DNA of 64,000 nucleotides. It comes from Gammaproteobacteria bacterium (lineage in GTDB: Bacteria > Pseudomonadota > Gammaproteobacteria > Pseudomonadales > UBA5518). Below, one piece after another: positions 51,983 to 61,092 of the stretch; positions within the stretch are counted from its first letter, which is position 1; each line of letters begins with the position of its first letter. A program made the position numbers and the translations under genes. The DNA lies in the NCBI GenBank assembly GCA_016705365.1, contig JADIYI010000002.1:62001-126000 (forward strand). Reading direction: 5' to 3'. Below the pieces are notes generated by a model. It saw only the letters and a list, made by a program, of their open reading frames with translations. It had not been told where the DNA came from and did no database searches.

Positions 51983-53713
51983 TCATCCGTCGACGTCGGC
52001 GCTCCCGTCCGCGCCGGGGTCGTAGACCCGCACCTGGTTGCGCCCGCCGTTTTTTGCCCGGTACAGCGCGGCGTCCGCGCGGGTGAACACGCGCTCAGGG
52101 TCGTCGCCCTCGCCGAACTGGGCCACGCCGAACGAACTGGTGACGCTGAGCTTCCCGCCTGCGCATTCGATCACGTTGTCGGCGATGGCCTGGCGGGCCT
52201 TGTCGAGGGCAGCATGAGCCTGCGCGGAGTCCGTTTCCGCCAGCAGGATCACGAACTCCTCGCCGCCGTAACGGGCGAGGAAATCCGTTTCGCGCAGATG
52301 GTTGCGCAGCGTCGTAGCGACATCGCGCAGAACCGTGTCGCCGACCGCGTGTCCGTGACGGTCATTGACCTTCTTGAAGTGGTCCACGTCACACAGCGCC
52401 AGTGACACCGGCCGCGCATAGCGCCTCCAGCGCTCGAATTCCTCGACCAGGCGCCGTGCATACGCTTCGCGGTTCGGCAACTGCGTCAGCGAATCGGTCA
52501 GTGCCAGCCGCCGCTGCTCGACAATGCGTGTTTCCGCTTCGCGCGAACGCTCGTCGAGCTCCTGGATACGCACGCGCATTGCGGCGGTCTGCTGTTCGAA
52601 CTCGAGCCGCAACTGCGCCTCGCGTGCCTGAAAATCATCGAGTGCGCTGCCCATCAGCTGCACCCTGCTGGTGATGCGCAGCTTGAGTTCGGCGATCTCG
52701 GTGGCCTCGGCAACCTGTTCGCGCAAACCCTCGAGGTTGTCGCGCAGGGTCTTGTCGAGCGTGCTCTTGTTTTGCTGGTCACGGGCGATCAGCGCGTGGG
52801 TACCGTCGATCGCGGTTCCGGTATCCTCGAGCCGCTCGTTGAGTTGCTGCAGGAACTGTTCGAATTCGTCCTGGTTGCGGGCCAGCGCCGCACCGGTGAG
52901 GACGCGGATATCGTCTATCGAGCGCACCAGGTCGCGCGAGTGCACGCCGCGTGCTACCCGCATCTTCGCACCATCGTAGACCGCGCGGTAGGCGTCGTTT
53001 TCCGGAACCCTGACGATTTCGATCAGGGCATCGAGCGCCTTGCCCACCGGGTTGCGCAGCGGCGCGAAATCGTCCCCGACCGGCGCTTCGGACGGCGGCG
53101 ATTCGGCTTGGGTGGCGGCACATGCGGTTGCGGCGGGTGCCGGCTGCGGCGCGGGCGCGGCAGGTGCCGGATTCTGCTCCGTAACGGCGGCTGAGTTGAA
53201 CAGTCGTGACAACAGGCCGCGTTGCGGGGTTTCCGCCTGGCGGATGGCCAGCACCGCATCCGCCTGCAGGCACAGGTAGGCTTGCAGCAGCTGCGCAAGC
53301 GCTGCCGGTTCCTGCGCCCGTTCCCGCACCTGGCGGCGGAACGCGTCGATGCGCCGCGCCAGATCGCGGGGGGGATTGGTGGAGCGCAAATGCCCGGCCA
53401 GCTCGTCGAGCTCGTCAGCCACGCCATTCGCCGCCGCGGGCACTTTTTTGTCGACCTCGCGCAGACAATCCTCGATCACGTCGATCTTGCTGGCCAGCAC
53501 GCTGGCGGAAACCGACTTTCCGAGGCGCAGCAGCTTGCGCAGACCGTCGAATTCCGCATCCAGTGCCGGGTCCATGCCATCGCAGGCGAGGGTTACGCGC
53601 ACCACGGCGCGTACCAGTTGCTGGCTCATGTCGCGGTGCTCGCACGCTTCGCGCTCGGCTTGCGCCTGGGCGCTCAGATATCGCTGCTTCCACTGCTCGA
53701 TGCTCTCGGCCAT
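51983..53713 (-). CDS. Diguanylate cyclase with GGDEF domain
   Basis: The enzyme makes cyclic di-GMP from GTP. The C-terminal GGDEF domain (about 410-570) has an intact active site GGEEF (483-487) and an I-site RETD (474-477), which allows product inhibition. The N-terminal ~400 residues are helical with a proline/alanine-rich linker (about 175-210) and a coiled coil leading into the GGDEF domain; there are no membrane helices. The start region MAESIEQWKQRYL recalls P. aeruginosa DgcP-type cytoplasmic cyclases, a tentative link. It is 10 bases upstream of the sulfotransferase-like gene. Confidence 0.9.
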   Translation of the reverse strand: MAESIEQWKQRYLSAQAQAEREACEHRDMSQQLVRAVVRVTLACDGMDPALDAEFDGLRKLLRLGKSVSASVLASKIDVIEDCLREVDKKVPAAANGVADELDELAGHLRSTNPPRDLARRIDAFRRQVRERAQEPAALAQLLQAYLCLQADAVLAIRQAETPQRGLLSRLFNSAAVTEQNPAPAAPAPQPAPAATACAATQAESPPSEAPVGDDFAPLRNPVGKALDALIEIVRVPENDAYRAVYDGAKMRVARGVHSRDLVRSIDDIRVLTGAALARNQDEFEQFLQQLNERLEDTGTAIDGTHALIARDQQNKSTLDKTLRDNLEGLREQVAEATEIAELKLRITSRVQLMGSALDDFQAREAQLRLEFEQQTAAMRVRIQELDERSREAETRIVEQRRLALTDSLTQLPNREAYARRLVEEFERWRRYARPVSLALCDVDHFKKVNDRHGHAVGDTVLRDVATTLRNHLRETDFLARYGGEEFVILLAETDSAQAHAALDKARQAIADNVIECAGGKLSVTSSFGVAQFGEGDDPERVFTRADAALYRAKNGGRNQVRVYDPGADGSADVDG

Positions 53714-53776
53714 CGTTGTTCTTTCCCCAAAATATTTCCGGTTGTCCGATTATGATTGGCGCGTACACGTGTGGAG

Positions 53777-55486
53777 TTAACCGCTGCGCGGCAGCGCCAG
53801 CCATGGTACGCGGCGACGCGTTTCGATGCCATCCAGTACATAGGCCAGAACCTGGTCGTCGTGCACGGTGCGGTACAGGCGCCCGCGTGCAACCATGCGT
53901 CCGCAAAACAGCAGCTGCTCGCCCTCACGGAGCTCCTGGCTCGGGTCGGGCAGCAGTTGCTTGCCCTCCGCGTGCTGCAACAGCAGCGGCACCGCTTTCA
54001 CGGGCAGATCGCGGTTATCCGGCGCGCGCAGCAGATCGCCTACCGTCACGCGCCGCCCCGAGCGCAGGGCACCCACCAACGACGGCGAATTGCGGGCATC
54101 GATGCTGAGCGACCAGGCTTCCACGGTTTCCTTGCCGTTGCAGGTGCGCATGCGTTCGAGCAGGGCGTGCGCCCATTGCTCGTCCTCGAGCCGTGCCAGG
54201 CGCAGGAAATACGACAGCTGCGGCGCGCGAATGATACGCAGCACCTCCGCGGCCACCACGTAGCCGGCAAGGGTGCTGATATCGGCATCAAAGGCCCGGA
54301 ACATCGGCGTATTGCGCCGCTCGTTCTGGCGCACCACGGTGAAAATCCCCGGGTTGAGTTCGTGCGCAAGGCTGGCGATCGCAAGGCAGAGGGTGTCGTT
54401 CGCGGACGCGACGACCACGCCGTCGGCCTGCTCGATACCGGCTTTGCGCATGACCTCGGCGTCCATGGCATTGCCGCGGATCACGTGCGCTCCCGCATCC
54501 GGCGCGGGATTGTCGTCGATCACCATGACCTCGACGCCGATATTGCTCAGGTGACGGCAAATGGAGCGACCGAAACGTCCATAACCGCAGACCACCCAGC
54601 GTCCTTTCGGAATGATCAGCGCAGGAGCCATCGCGTTGCCGGCCTGGGTAGTGAGTGCCTCGTAGATCACGTGCAGGCTCGGAATGCGCATGGTCAGGGC
54701 GAGCCTTTCGGCGAAGGTGTCGTAGGGATTGATGATGTGCTCGACACCAATGCGGGCCATGGCGGCGTGGTGTTCGTGATGGTGCACCTCGCAGATCACT
54801 TCATGCTCGGGTGCGAGCAGCTTTGCGTTGAGCGCAACGGTGAGATTGACGGCATCGTCCTCGGTGAGTGCAAGGGTGCACAGGCATTGCGGGTGGTCGA
54901 TCCCGGCGAGCAGCAGGGAGCCGGGATGCACCGCATCGGCGTGCAGTGCCGGCACCTCCATGCTGAGCTCGTCGATTTCCACCGATTCGACGCGTTCGAA
55001 CTTGCGATCGATCACCACGACCGCAATCCCTTCCTCTGTCAGCTCGCGCGCGATCAGGGTGCCCGCATCGCCGTAGCCGCAGATGAGCACGAAGGGCTCG
55101 CGTAGCCGTCGTACGGCACGTCCCACCCGGTTCTCGTGCATGATGCGCCGGAACAACGGATCCTGGATCGTGGAGAGCAGCGCGCCGATTGCGTAGAGCC
55201 ATGCCACCACAGTGCAGTACATCGAGATTGCGGCCCACAAGCGCTGGGCATCCGAGAACGGATAGGGTATCTCGCCGAGACCGATGGTGGGGCCGACAAA
55301 ACTCACGAAATAGAACGCATGGAAGAAGCTCATCTTCCAGTCGTTGCCCTCGGGATCGACACCCGGCAGCAGCGTGAAACCGAAAATCGCCACCGCGTAG
55401 ACCGAGATCAGGACAATCAGCGGCAGCCGCAAACGCCGTAACAGCAGGAATATTCCCGGCTGCGGGCGGCGTGCCAGTCTGCTCAT
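53777..55486 (-). CDS. K+ channel-like protein with two TrkA-N (RCK) domains
   Basis: The 569-residue protein has two membrane helices around a pore loop (residues 20-105). The filter-like stretch is PTIGLGE (66-72) instead of TVGYG. Two Rossmann-type TrkA-N/RCK domains follow: GYGDAG at 137-142 and GYGRFG near 305. A C-terminal TrkA-C-like part ends the protein. Such proteins are ligand-gated K+ channels or related NAD-binding ion channels. The ATG at 55486 overlaps the upstream small membrane gene by 4 bases; the longer frame to 55624 is not needed. Confidence 0.85.
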   Translation of the reverse strand: MSRLARRPQPGIFLLLRRLRLPLIVLISVYAVAIFGFTLLPGVDPEGNDWKMSFFHAFYFVSFVGPTIGLGEIPYPFSDAQRLWAAISMYCTVVAWLYAIGALLSTIQDPLFRRIMHENRVGRAVRRLREPFVLICGYGDAGTLIARELTEEGIAVVVIDRKFERVESVEIDELSMEVPALHADAVHPGSLLLAGIDHPQCLCTLALTEDDAVNLTVALNAKLLAPEHEVICEVHHHEHHAAMARIGVEHIINPYDTFAERLALTMRIPSLHVIYEALTTQAGNAMAPALIIPKGRWVVCGYGRFGRSICRHLSNIGVEVMVIDDNPAPDAGAHVIRGNAMDAEVMRKAGIEQADGVVVASANDTLCLAIASLAHELNPGIFTVVRQNERRNTPMFRAFDADISTLAGYVVAAEVLRIIRAPQLSYFLRLARLEDEQWAHALLERMRTCNGKETVEAWSLSIDARNSPSLVGALRSGRRVTVGDLLRAPDNRDLPVKAVPLLLQHAEGKQLLPDPSQELREGEQLLFCGRMVARGRLYRTVHDDQVLAYVLDGIETRRRVPWLALPRSG

Positions 55487-55863
55487 CGGCGCAGGCTGGC
55501 GGTTTCGATGACCAGCAGAGTCACGGAAACGACGTTGGCGACCATCGCTCCCATGGCCAGCGAAACCACCGTTACCGAATCCCGGGGTGACACGACACCA
55601 GCGTCGAAGCCCACCGCCACCCACACGATCGATGCCGCCATCAACTGCACATCGGCAACCAGGCTGGTCGCGAGCATAGTCGAGCCGAGCAGCGAGCGTT
55701 CGCCGAACTTGAGCACGGTGGCGATGAGGCTCACGATCAGGGCCACGAACAATTCGCGCACATTGTGGTGCTCGATGATCGTCGGATCTCCGACCACGAA
55801 ACCGACGTTGAGCGTCAGCGCCAGCACGATAACGAAGGCAAACAGGATCTTTTCAAAGCTCAT
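55483..55863 (-). CDS. Small membrane protein, DUF6394-like
   Basis: The 126-residue protein has about four membrane helices. EHHNVRELFVALIVSLIATVLKFGER and GSTMLATSLVADVQL are the stretches that recall DUF6394, proteins that I remember as neighbours of TrkA-N channel genes. Here it overlaps the channel gene by 4 bases, supporting a functional pair, perhaps a channel auxiliary subunit. No catalytic motif is visible. Confidence 0.72.
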   Translation of the reverse strand: MSFEKILFAFVIVLALTLNVGFVVGDPTIIEHHNVRELFVALIVSLIATVLKFGERSLLGSTMLATSLVADVQLMAASIVWVAVGFDAGVVSPRDSVTVVSLAMGAMVANVVSVTLLVIETASLRR

Positions 55864-55937
55864 CGGTGTGGTTCCACTGGATCACTGCAGTTCAAAGGCT
55901 ACCCGAGAAACGCCGCTAACGGCAATCGCGTGCCGCC

Positions 55938-57134
55938 TCACTCGCTGTGCAGGGCCTCGATCGGATCCAGCGCGGCGGCATTGAGCGCGGGTACGATACC
56001 GGCCAGCAAGCCGATCCCTCGACTGAGTAACAGCGACAGGAGCAGGAATGCGGGGTCGAGTGCGATCGGCAAGCCCGGCATTGCCGCGCCAAGTGCCATG
56101 ACTACCAGCACGACGACCCCGAGGCCAAGCATGCCGCCCAGCACGGAGAGCAGGATGGCTTCGCCGAGAAACAGTGCCAGTATCTGCCGCTGGGTGCAGC
56201 CCAGCGCCCGTAGCAGGCCGATTTCCTCGATGCGCTCGCGCAAGGCTGTTGTCATGATGGTCAGCACGCCGACGCCACCGACGATCAGTGCCACGCTGCC
56301 GATCGCGCCGATGGCGAATTTGAGCATGGTGAGTATCTTGTTCAGGCTCGCGAGCATGTCTTCCTGGGTAAACAGCGTGAAATCCTCGTCTCCGTGGCGC
56401 TCCACCAGGAGTTCGCGGATGCGCCTGGCGATACGCGTGGTGCTGGTGGATGCGCGGAACACCACATCTACCTCCATCAGGCTTTCGCGATTGAACATCG
56501 CCAGTCCCAGATCCGCCGGTATGTAGACCGCATCATCGAGATCAAAGCCGAGCAGCTGTCCCTTTTTCCGCATGGTCCCGATCACCTGGAAGCGGCTGCC
56601 GCCGATGCGCACGAATTCACCGAGCGGGTTGCGCCCCTGGAAGAGTTCCTGCCTGACCCGCGCGCCCAGCACCACGAAATAGCGCGAGTTTTCCAGGCCT
56701 TCGTCGGGCAGAAAGCGCCCGAGTGCCAGTTCGAAGCGCCATGCGCGCGCCATATCGGGGCCTACCCCGTAGACGTCGGTGTCGCGCGTGTAGCGGCCGG
56801 CCTCGACCTTCGCGGTGCCCTGCACCAGTGGTACCACGGCGTCGACATGCGCCAGTCGCGAGAGCGCATGGGCGTCGCCGAGCGCCAGCGGCCGTACCGT
56901 CGACAACATGCCCGCAACGCCCTGCGTGGTGGTTCGTCCGGGGGTCACCGCGACAATGCGCGTGCCGAATTGCGAAAAGCTGTCGAGCAGGTAGACGCGG
57001 ATACCCTCGCCGATGGAGGTGAGCAGGGTGACTGCGCATATGCCGATCGCGATGCCGATCATGGTCAGCAGGCTGCGCAGCCAGCTGGAGCCGATTGCGC
57101 GCAGCACCCAGCGCGCCCAGTCGATAACGCTCAT
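55938..57134 (-). CDS. MacB-like ABC permease (second permease)
   Basis: The 398-residue protein has the MacB/FtsX layout: one N-terminal helix (about 15-40), a large periplasmic domain (about 45-270) and three C-terminal helices (about 280-395). The loop TTALRERIEEIGLLRALGCTQRQI contacts the ATPase. The end IVPALNAAALDPIEALHSE is typical. It lacks an ATPase domain, which is encoded separately upstream. It differs in sequence from the neighbouring permease at 57141, so the two likely form a heterodimer. Confidence 0.88.
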   Translation of the reverse strand: MSVIDWARWVLRAIGSSWLRSLLTMIGIAIGICAVTLLTSIGEGIRVYLLDSFSQFGTRIVAVTPGRTTTQGVAGMLSTVRPLALGDAHALSRLAHVDAVVPLVQGTAKVEAGRYTRDTDVYGVGPDMARAWRFELALGRFLPDEGLENSRYFVVLGARVRQELFQGRNPLGEFVRIGGSRFQVIGTMRKKGQLLGFDLDDAVYIPADLGLAMFNRESLMEVDVVFRASTSTTRIARRIRELLVERHGDEDFTLFTQEDMLASLNKILTMLKFAIGAIGSVALIVGGVGVLTIMTTALRERIEEIGLLRALGCTQRQILALFLGEAILLSVLGGMLGLGVVVLVVMALGAAMPGLPIALDPAFLLLSLLLSRGIGLLAGIVPALNAAALDPIEALHSE

Positions 57135-57140
57135 GAGGGT

Positions 57141-58349
57141 TCAGCGCCTGCCCAACGCCAGCACGGGTTCGAGTCGGGCCGCCTGGCTGGCGGGAAGCCA
57201 CGCAAATACCAGGGCACTCAGGATCGCCAGTGCGCTTGCCGCGGCCAGGGCCCAGGTCGGGGCCTGGAACGGGATCGCGGGAAACAGCCGCCTCAGCACC
57301 GCGATCACCAGTTGGCCGATGATCAGCCCGGCCAGTGCCCCGCCACAGGCGAGCGTGCCGGCTTCGGCCAGGAAGATCGCGCGCACCTGTCCAGCGGTTG
57401 CTCCGAGGGCTTTGAGCAGCCCGATTTCCGCTGTGCGTTGCCGCACCGACATCAGGGTCAGGTTCATCACCAGGATTCCTGCCACCAGCAGGCTGATTGC
57501 GGCGATGCCGCTGACGCCGAGCGTCAACACCTGAAGCACCCCGTCGAACGTCTGGATCATCGCGTCCGGGGAGACCACGGTGACATCCTCGATGCCACCG
57601 TGATAATCCTTCATGCGCGCGCGCAGTTCCTGCTTGACCTGCTCCACATCGACCCCGCCGCGTACCTTCAGTATGACCCGGAACATCCCGTGCACGTCGA
57701 ACAACGATTGCGCCGCGGCGACCGGCACGAAGATCGCTTCGCTCAGATCCATGCCGAAGGAGTCGCCGCGTCCCTCCAGCACCCCGATCACCCGGAAGCG
57801 GTAATCGCGCAAGCGCACCCATTCGCCGATCGCGCGGCGGTTGGCAAACAGCTCCTGTTTGAGCTTCTGGCCGATTACCGCGACCGGCGTGCCTTCGTCG
57901 AGTGCGGATTGCGGCAGGCCCTCTCCCTGCGCAATGGCGAGCTGGCGGGCGGCAAAGAACGCCGCATTGGTGCCAAGCACCATGCTGTCGCGCTCGCGGT
58001 TGCGGTGCGAGACCGGGACGCTGCCGAGTACCAGGGGGGCGATGGACTCGATGCCGGTCACATTGCGCTCGAGCAGCATCACCTCCTGCAGGGTGATGTC
58101 GCGCGCGCTGGCTCCCGAGATTGGCGGCATCGCTCCGGTGGTGGTCTTGCGGCCGGGAAAAATCACCAGCGAATCCTTGCCGATGAACGAGAATTCGCCG
58201 AGGACATACTGGCGCGCTCCTTCGCCGAGCGCGACCAGTATCACCACCGAGGCAACGCCAATCGCGACCGAGAACAGCAGCATTGCACTGCGAAAGCGCT
58301 GGCGGGTCAGCACCAGCAGGGTGAAGCGCAACAGATCATCCACCCGCAC
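57141..58349 (-). CDS. MacB-like ABC permease (first permease)
   Basis: The 402-residue permease has the same four-helix MacB layout. N-terminal RQRFRSAMLLFSVAIGVASVV, the coupling loop RQRTAEIGLLKALGATAGQV, and the end ASQAARLEPVLALGRR are typical. The start is the GTG at 58349, six bases after AAGGAG; the longer frame to 58436 runs into the ATPase gene. It overlaps the ATPase 3' end by 14 bases and is followed by the second permease after 6 bases. Confidence 0.88.
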   Translation of the reverse strand: MRVDDLLRFTLLVLTRQRFRSAMLLFSVAIGVASVVILVALGEGARQYVLGEFSFIGKDSLVIFPGRKTTTGAMPPISGASARDITLQEVMLLERNVTGIESIAPLVLGSVPVSHRNRERDSMVLGTNAAFFAARQLAIAQGEGLPQSALDEGTPVAVIGQKLKQELFANRRAIGEWVRLRDYRFRVIGVLEGRGDSFGMDLSEAIFVPVAAAQSLFDVHGMFRVILKVRGGVDVEQVKQELRARMKDYHGGIEDVTVVSPDAMIQTFDGVLQVLTLGVSGIAAISLLVAGILVMNLTLMSVRQRTAEIGLLKALGATAGQVRAIFLAEAGTLACGGALAGLIIGQLVIAVLRRLFPAIPFQAPTWALAAASALAILSALVFAWLPASQAARLEPVLALGRR

Positions 58350-59031
58350 GTGTGGCTCCTTGCCCATCGTCGGCGCTGATTGCGCCATCCAGCATTCGCA
58401 AATGCCGATTCGCCCGTTCGCCGAGGGCGTTGTCATGGGTCACCACCAGCAGGGTAATCCCTTCGCTGTTCAGTTCCTCGAGCAGCGCGGTAACCTCGGC
58501 ACCCGAGCGGCTGTCGAGATTGCCGGTCGGCTCATCGGCGAGCAGGAGGCTGGGTTTCATCACGATGCTGCGTCCGATCGCCACGCGCTGGCGCTGGCCG
58601 CCGGAAAGCTGGCTCGGGAGATGATGTGCGCGGTCACCCAGTTCGAGTCGTTCGAGCACCGCATCGACCACGGGTTTGCGCGCGCGGGGGGAAAACCCTC
58701 CCAGCATCATCGGCAGCTCGATGTTCTCGCGCGCGCTCAGGCGCGGCACCAGGTGGTAGGACTGGAACACGAAACCGATCTGTTCGCGTCTCAGGCGCGC
58801 ACGCTGCTCCTCGCCGAGCAGCCGGGTAGCGGTGCCGTTCAGCAGATATTCGCCACTGTCGGGGCGATCGAGCAGCCCCAGCATGTTCAGCAACGTCGAC
58901 TTCCCGGAGCCCGAAGGGCCCATCACGGAAAGGTATTCGCCCTGCGCGATATCGAGATCGATGGAGCGCAGCGCGTGCACCTCGCTGTCGCCGAGTAAAA
59001 AGGTCCGGTTGAGGCCACGGATCTCAATCAT
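58336..59031 (-). CDS. ABC transporter ATP-binding protein, MacB/LolD type
   Basis: The 231-residue ATPase has Walker A GPSGSGKST, Q-loop GFVFQSYHLVPRLSARENIELP, signature LSGGQRQRVAIGR and Walker B LLLADEPTGNLD, all as in MacB/LolD-type ATPases. The ATG at 59031 (MIEIRGLNR) is preferred; a TTG at 59037 is in frame. It overlaps the adaptor gene by 8 bases and the first permease by 14, consistent with one translationally coupled operon. Confidence 0.93.
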   Translation of the reverse strand: MIEIRGLNRTFLLGDSEVHALRSIDLDIAQGEYLSVMGPSGSGKSTLLNMLGLLDRPDSGEYLLNGTATRLLGEEQRARLRREQIGFVFQSYHLVPRLSARENIELPMMLGGFSPRARKPVVDAVLERLELGDRAHHLPSQLSGGQRQRVAIGRSIVMKPSLLLADEPTGNLDSRSGAEVTALLEELNSEGITLLVVTHDNALGERANRHLRMLDGAISADDGQGATRAGG

Positions 59032-60160
59032 CGGCAACCACTGCCGCGCGCCCGTCGGCGAGTTCCGGCTGATCCAGGGAGCTCACCACCTGATCGCCAG
59101 GCGCAAGCCCGTCGAGCACCTCGATGAAATCCCAGTTGCGGATGCCTGCCTTGAACGTGACCAGGCTGATGCGCCCGGTGTCCGGGTCGAAACGGTACGC
59201 GGTGTCATTGTCCATCACGGCTTGCGCCGGAATGCGCACACTGTCCGGGTGGGTCTCGAGAATCAGGTCGATATCCGCGCTGTAGCCGACCAGCAGCCGC
59301 TCGCGATCGGCGGGATCGGCGAACAGCACGTCAACCTCGACAGTACGTGCCTGCTTCTCGATCTCGAGCACATAGGGCGCGATGCGATCCAGCGTGCCAG
59401 CGAAATGCTCACCGCGGAAAGCGTCGAGACTGATGCGCGCGGCGAGGCCCCTGCGCAGTCGTCCCGCATCGACTTCATCGATGGGCGCGGTCACGTACAG
59501 GCAGGAATAGTCGATCAGATCGATCGCCGGCGGAGTCGGGATGCCGGGTGGGGAGGGTGTGACGTACTCGCCGATCTCACCGTTGATTTCCGCGATGATG
59601 CCGGGGAATGGAGCGCGCAATTGCGTTTCCGCCAGCAGCACCTGGTTCAGCTGCAGGTTTGCCGCGGCCATTTGCTGTTCGTCATGGGCTGCCTGGCACG
59701 CGAACGCGCCCGAGCGCGCACGCGTCTCGGCGAGTTCCGTCGCTTCCTGGGAGGCAAGGTTGCGTTTGCGCAGCGTGGCGAGTCTCTTCGCTTCACGTGC
59801 CGCATTCTGCGACTCCACGCACAGCTGCTCGCGCCGGTGGCTGGCGGCGGCGAGCTGCGACTGCGCCTGCATGGTCATTGCCCTGCGGTCCTCGTTCCAC
59901 AATTCGAGCAGCAATTGCTGCGCCTCCACGGACTCGCCTTCCTTGACGTGCAGTCGTTCGACGCGCCCTCCGATCGGCATCGACAATGCGGAGCGCCGGC
60001 ACGCCTTCACCGTGCCGGCGCGCGTATTGGAGACCGTCAGCTCCACCATGCCGCGATCGATGGTATGCAGCGTGACCTCGAGCGGCGTTTCGCGACGTGC
60101 ATTCCAGACGATCGCACCCAGCGCGGCGATCAGGAACAGGGTGATCAGGATTTTCTTCAT
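59024..60160 (-). CDS. HlyD/MacA-like periplasmic adaptor protein
   Basis: The 378-residue protein has an N-terminal membrane anchor (MKKILITLFLIAALG). A biotinyl-lipoyl-like segment (IGGRVERLHVKEGESV), a long helical hairpin (about 90-190) and a beta-barrel region (APIDEVDAGRLRRGL) follow, as in HlyD/MacA adaptors. It links the inner-membrane permeases to an outer-membrane channel, which is not encoded here. The start ATG 60160 is preceded by AAGG; the frame open to 60334 is not needed. It is the first gene of the leftward four-gene operon. Confidence 0.9.
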   Translation of the reverse strand: MKKILITLFLIAALGAIVWNARRETPLEVTLHTIDRGMVELTVSNTRAGTVKACRRSALSMPIGGRVERLHVKEGESVEAQQLLLELWNEDRRAMTMQAQSQLAAASHRREQLCVESQNAAREAKRLATLRKRNLASQEATELAETRARSGAFACQAAHDEQQMAAANLQLNQVLLAETQLRAPFPGIIAEINGEIGEYVTPSPPGIPTPPAIDLIDYSCLYVTAPIDEVDAGRLRRGLAARISLDAFRGEHFAGTLDRIAPYVLEIEKQARTVEVDVLFADPADRERLLVGYSADIDLILETHPDSVRIPAQAVMDNDTAYRFDPDTGRISLVTFKAGIRNWDFIEVLDGLAPGDQVVSSLDQPELADGRAAVVADD

Positions 60161-60231
60161 CGGGAGGCCTTGGACGATCATTCTTTGATACGGGCCGTGA
60201 AACAGGAGGGCACGTTGGCGCGCCACGATTA

Positions 60232-60251
60232 TGGCACAATGCAGTGTGCCA
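60232..60251. promoter_or_regulatory. Inverted repeat upstream of the short-chain dehydrogenase gene
   Basis: TGGCACA (60232-60238) and TGTGCCA (60245-60251) are perfect 7-base arms around a 6-base centre, in the 104-base gap between the divergent exporter operon and the dehydrogenase gene. It ends 3 bases before the Shine-Dalgarno AGGAGG, so it could be an operator or an RNA hairpin that affects translation. Confidence 0.35.
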
Positions 60252-60264
60252 ACAGGAGGTCGAG

Positions 60265-61092
60265 ATGCAGGATATCGCGGGGAAGACGGTGCTGATAACC
60301 GGCGGTTCGGCCGGCGTGGGACTGGCAACGGCACAGCGCTTTCTGCAGCTCGGTGCCAATATCGCGATCAGCGGGCGCAATCCCGCGACGCTGGCCGAGG
60401 CGGCACGGACGCTCGGGTCTGCGGCGCGCGTGATGACGCTGGTGTGGGATGCGGTCGAGGTGCAGCGCGCGGACGAGATGTTCGCGGCGGTCGAAGCGCG
60501 CTTCGGCAAGCTGCATGTGCTGGTGAACAACGCGGGATGCAATCATCGCGGCGCACTGGAGAGCCTTTCCGGTGCGCAGGTGCTGGAAGTGATCGACACC
60601 AATTTCCGTGCACCGCTGCTGCTCTCGCACGCCGCACTTCCGTATCTGCGGCGCGCGGGTGCGGGTGCGATCATCAACGTAGCCTCGCTGGCCGGTCATG
60701 TTCCGCTGCGTCACGAGGCGGTTTACGCGGCAACGAAATTCGGTTTGCGCGGCTTCAGCCTGTCATTGGCACAGGAACTCGAGGACAGCGACATCAGCGC
60801 CTGTGTGGTTTCGCCGGGGCCGATCGATACCGCGTTCATCATGGACGATATCGAGGGCGTGCCGGATATCGTGCTTTCGCAACCGATGTCGAGCGCCGCC
60901 GAGGTCGCGGACCGGATCGTGGCCTGCGTGCGCGACGGCAAGGCCGAGCGCTGCCTGCCGGTGCTGTCCGGAGTGCTGGCGGATATCGCCTGTCTGTTGC
61001 CGCGCCTGGCGCGCTGGATGCAGCCGATGCTGCAGCGTCGCGGGCAACGCGCCAGGACCCTGATCAGGGCACGACGGAGCAGGGGGCAATGA
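60265..61092 (+). CDS. Short-chain dehydrogenase/reductase (SDR)
   Basis: This is a classical SDR of 275 residues. The nucleotide-binding motif is TGGSAGVG, the structural motif is NNAG, and the catalytic pair sits in YAATK with the preceding serine in NVASLAG. The ATG at 60265 has AGGAGG five bases upstream; the frame is open to 60244. The start of the quinone oxidoreductase overlaps its stop by 4 bases, so they form a two-gene operon. The substrate is unknown. Confidence 0.88.
   Translation: MQDIAGKTVLITGGSAGVGLATAQRFLQLGANIAISGRNPATLAEAARTLGSAARVMTLVWDAVEVQRADEMFAAVEARFGKLHVLVNNAGCNHRGALESLSGAQVLEVIDTNFRAPLLLSHAALPYLRRAGAGAIINVASLAGHVPLRHEAVYAATKFGLRGFSLSLAQELEDSDISACVVSPGPIDTAFIMDDIEGVPDIVLSQPMSSAAEVADRIVACVRDGKAERCLPVLSGVLADIACLLPRLARWMQPMLQRRGQRARTLIRARRSRGQ

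Noticed and set aside
56394..58379. 661-codon plus-strand open frame opposite the two permeases
   Set aside because: Antisense composition, no motifs; both permeases are clear on the minus strand.
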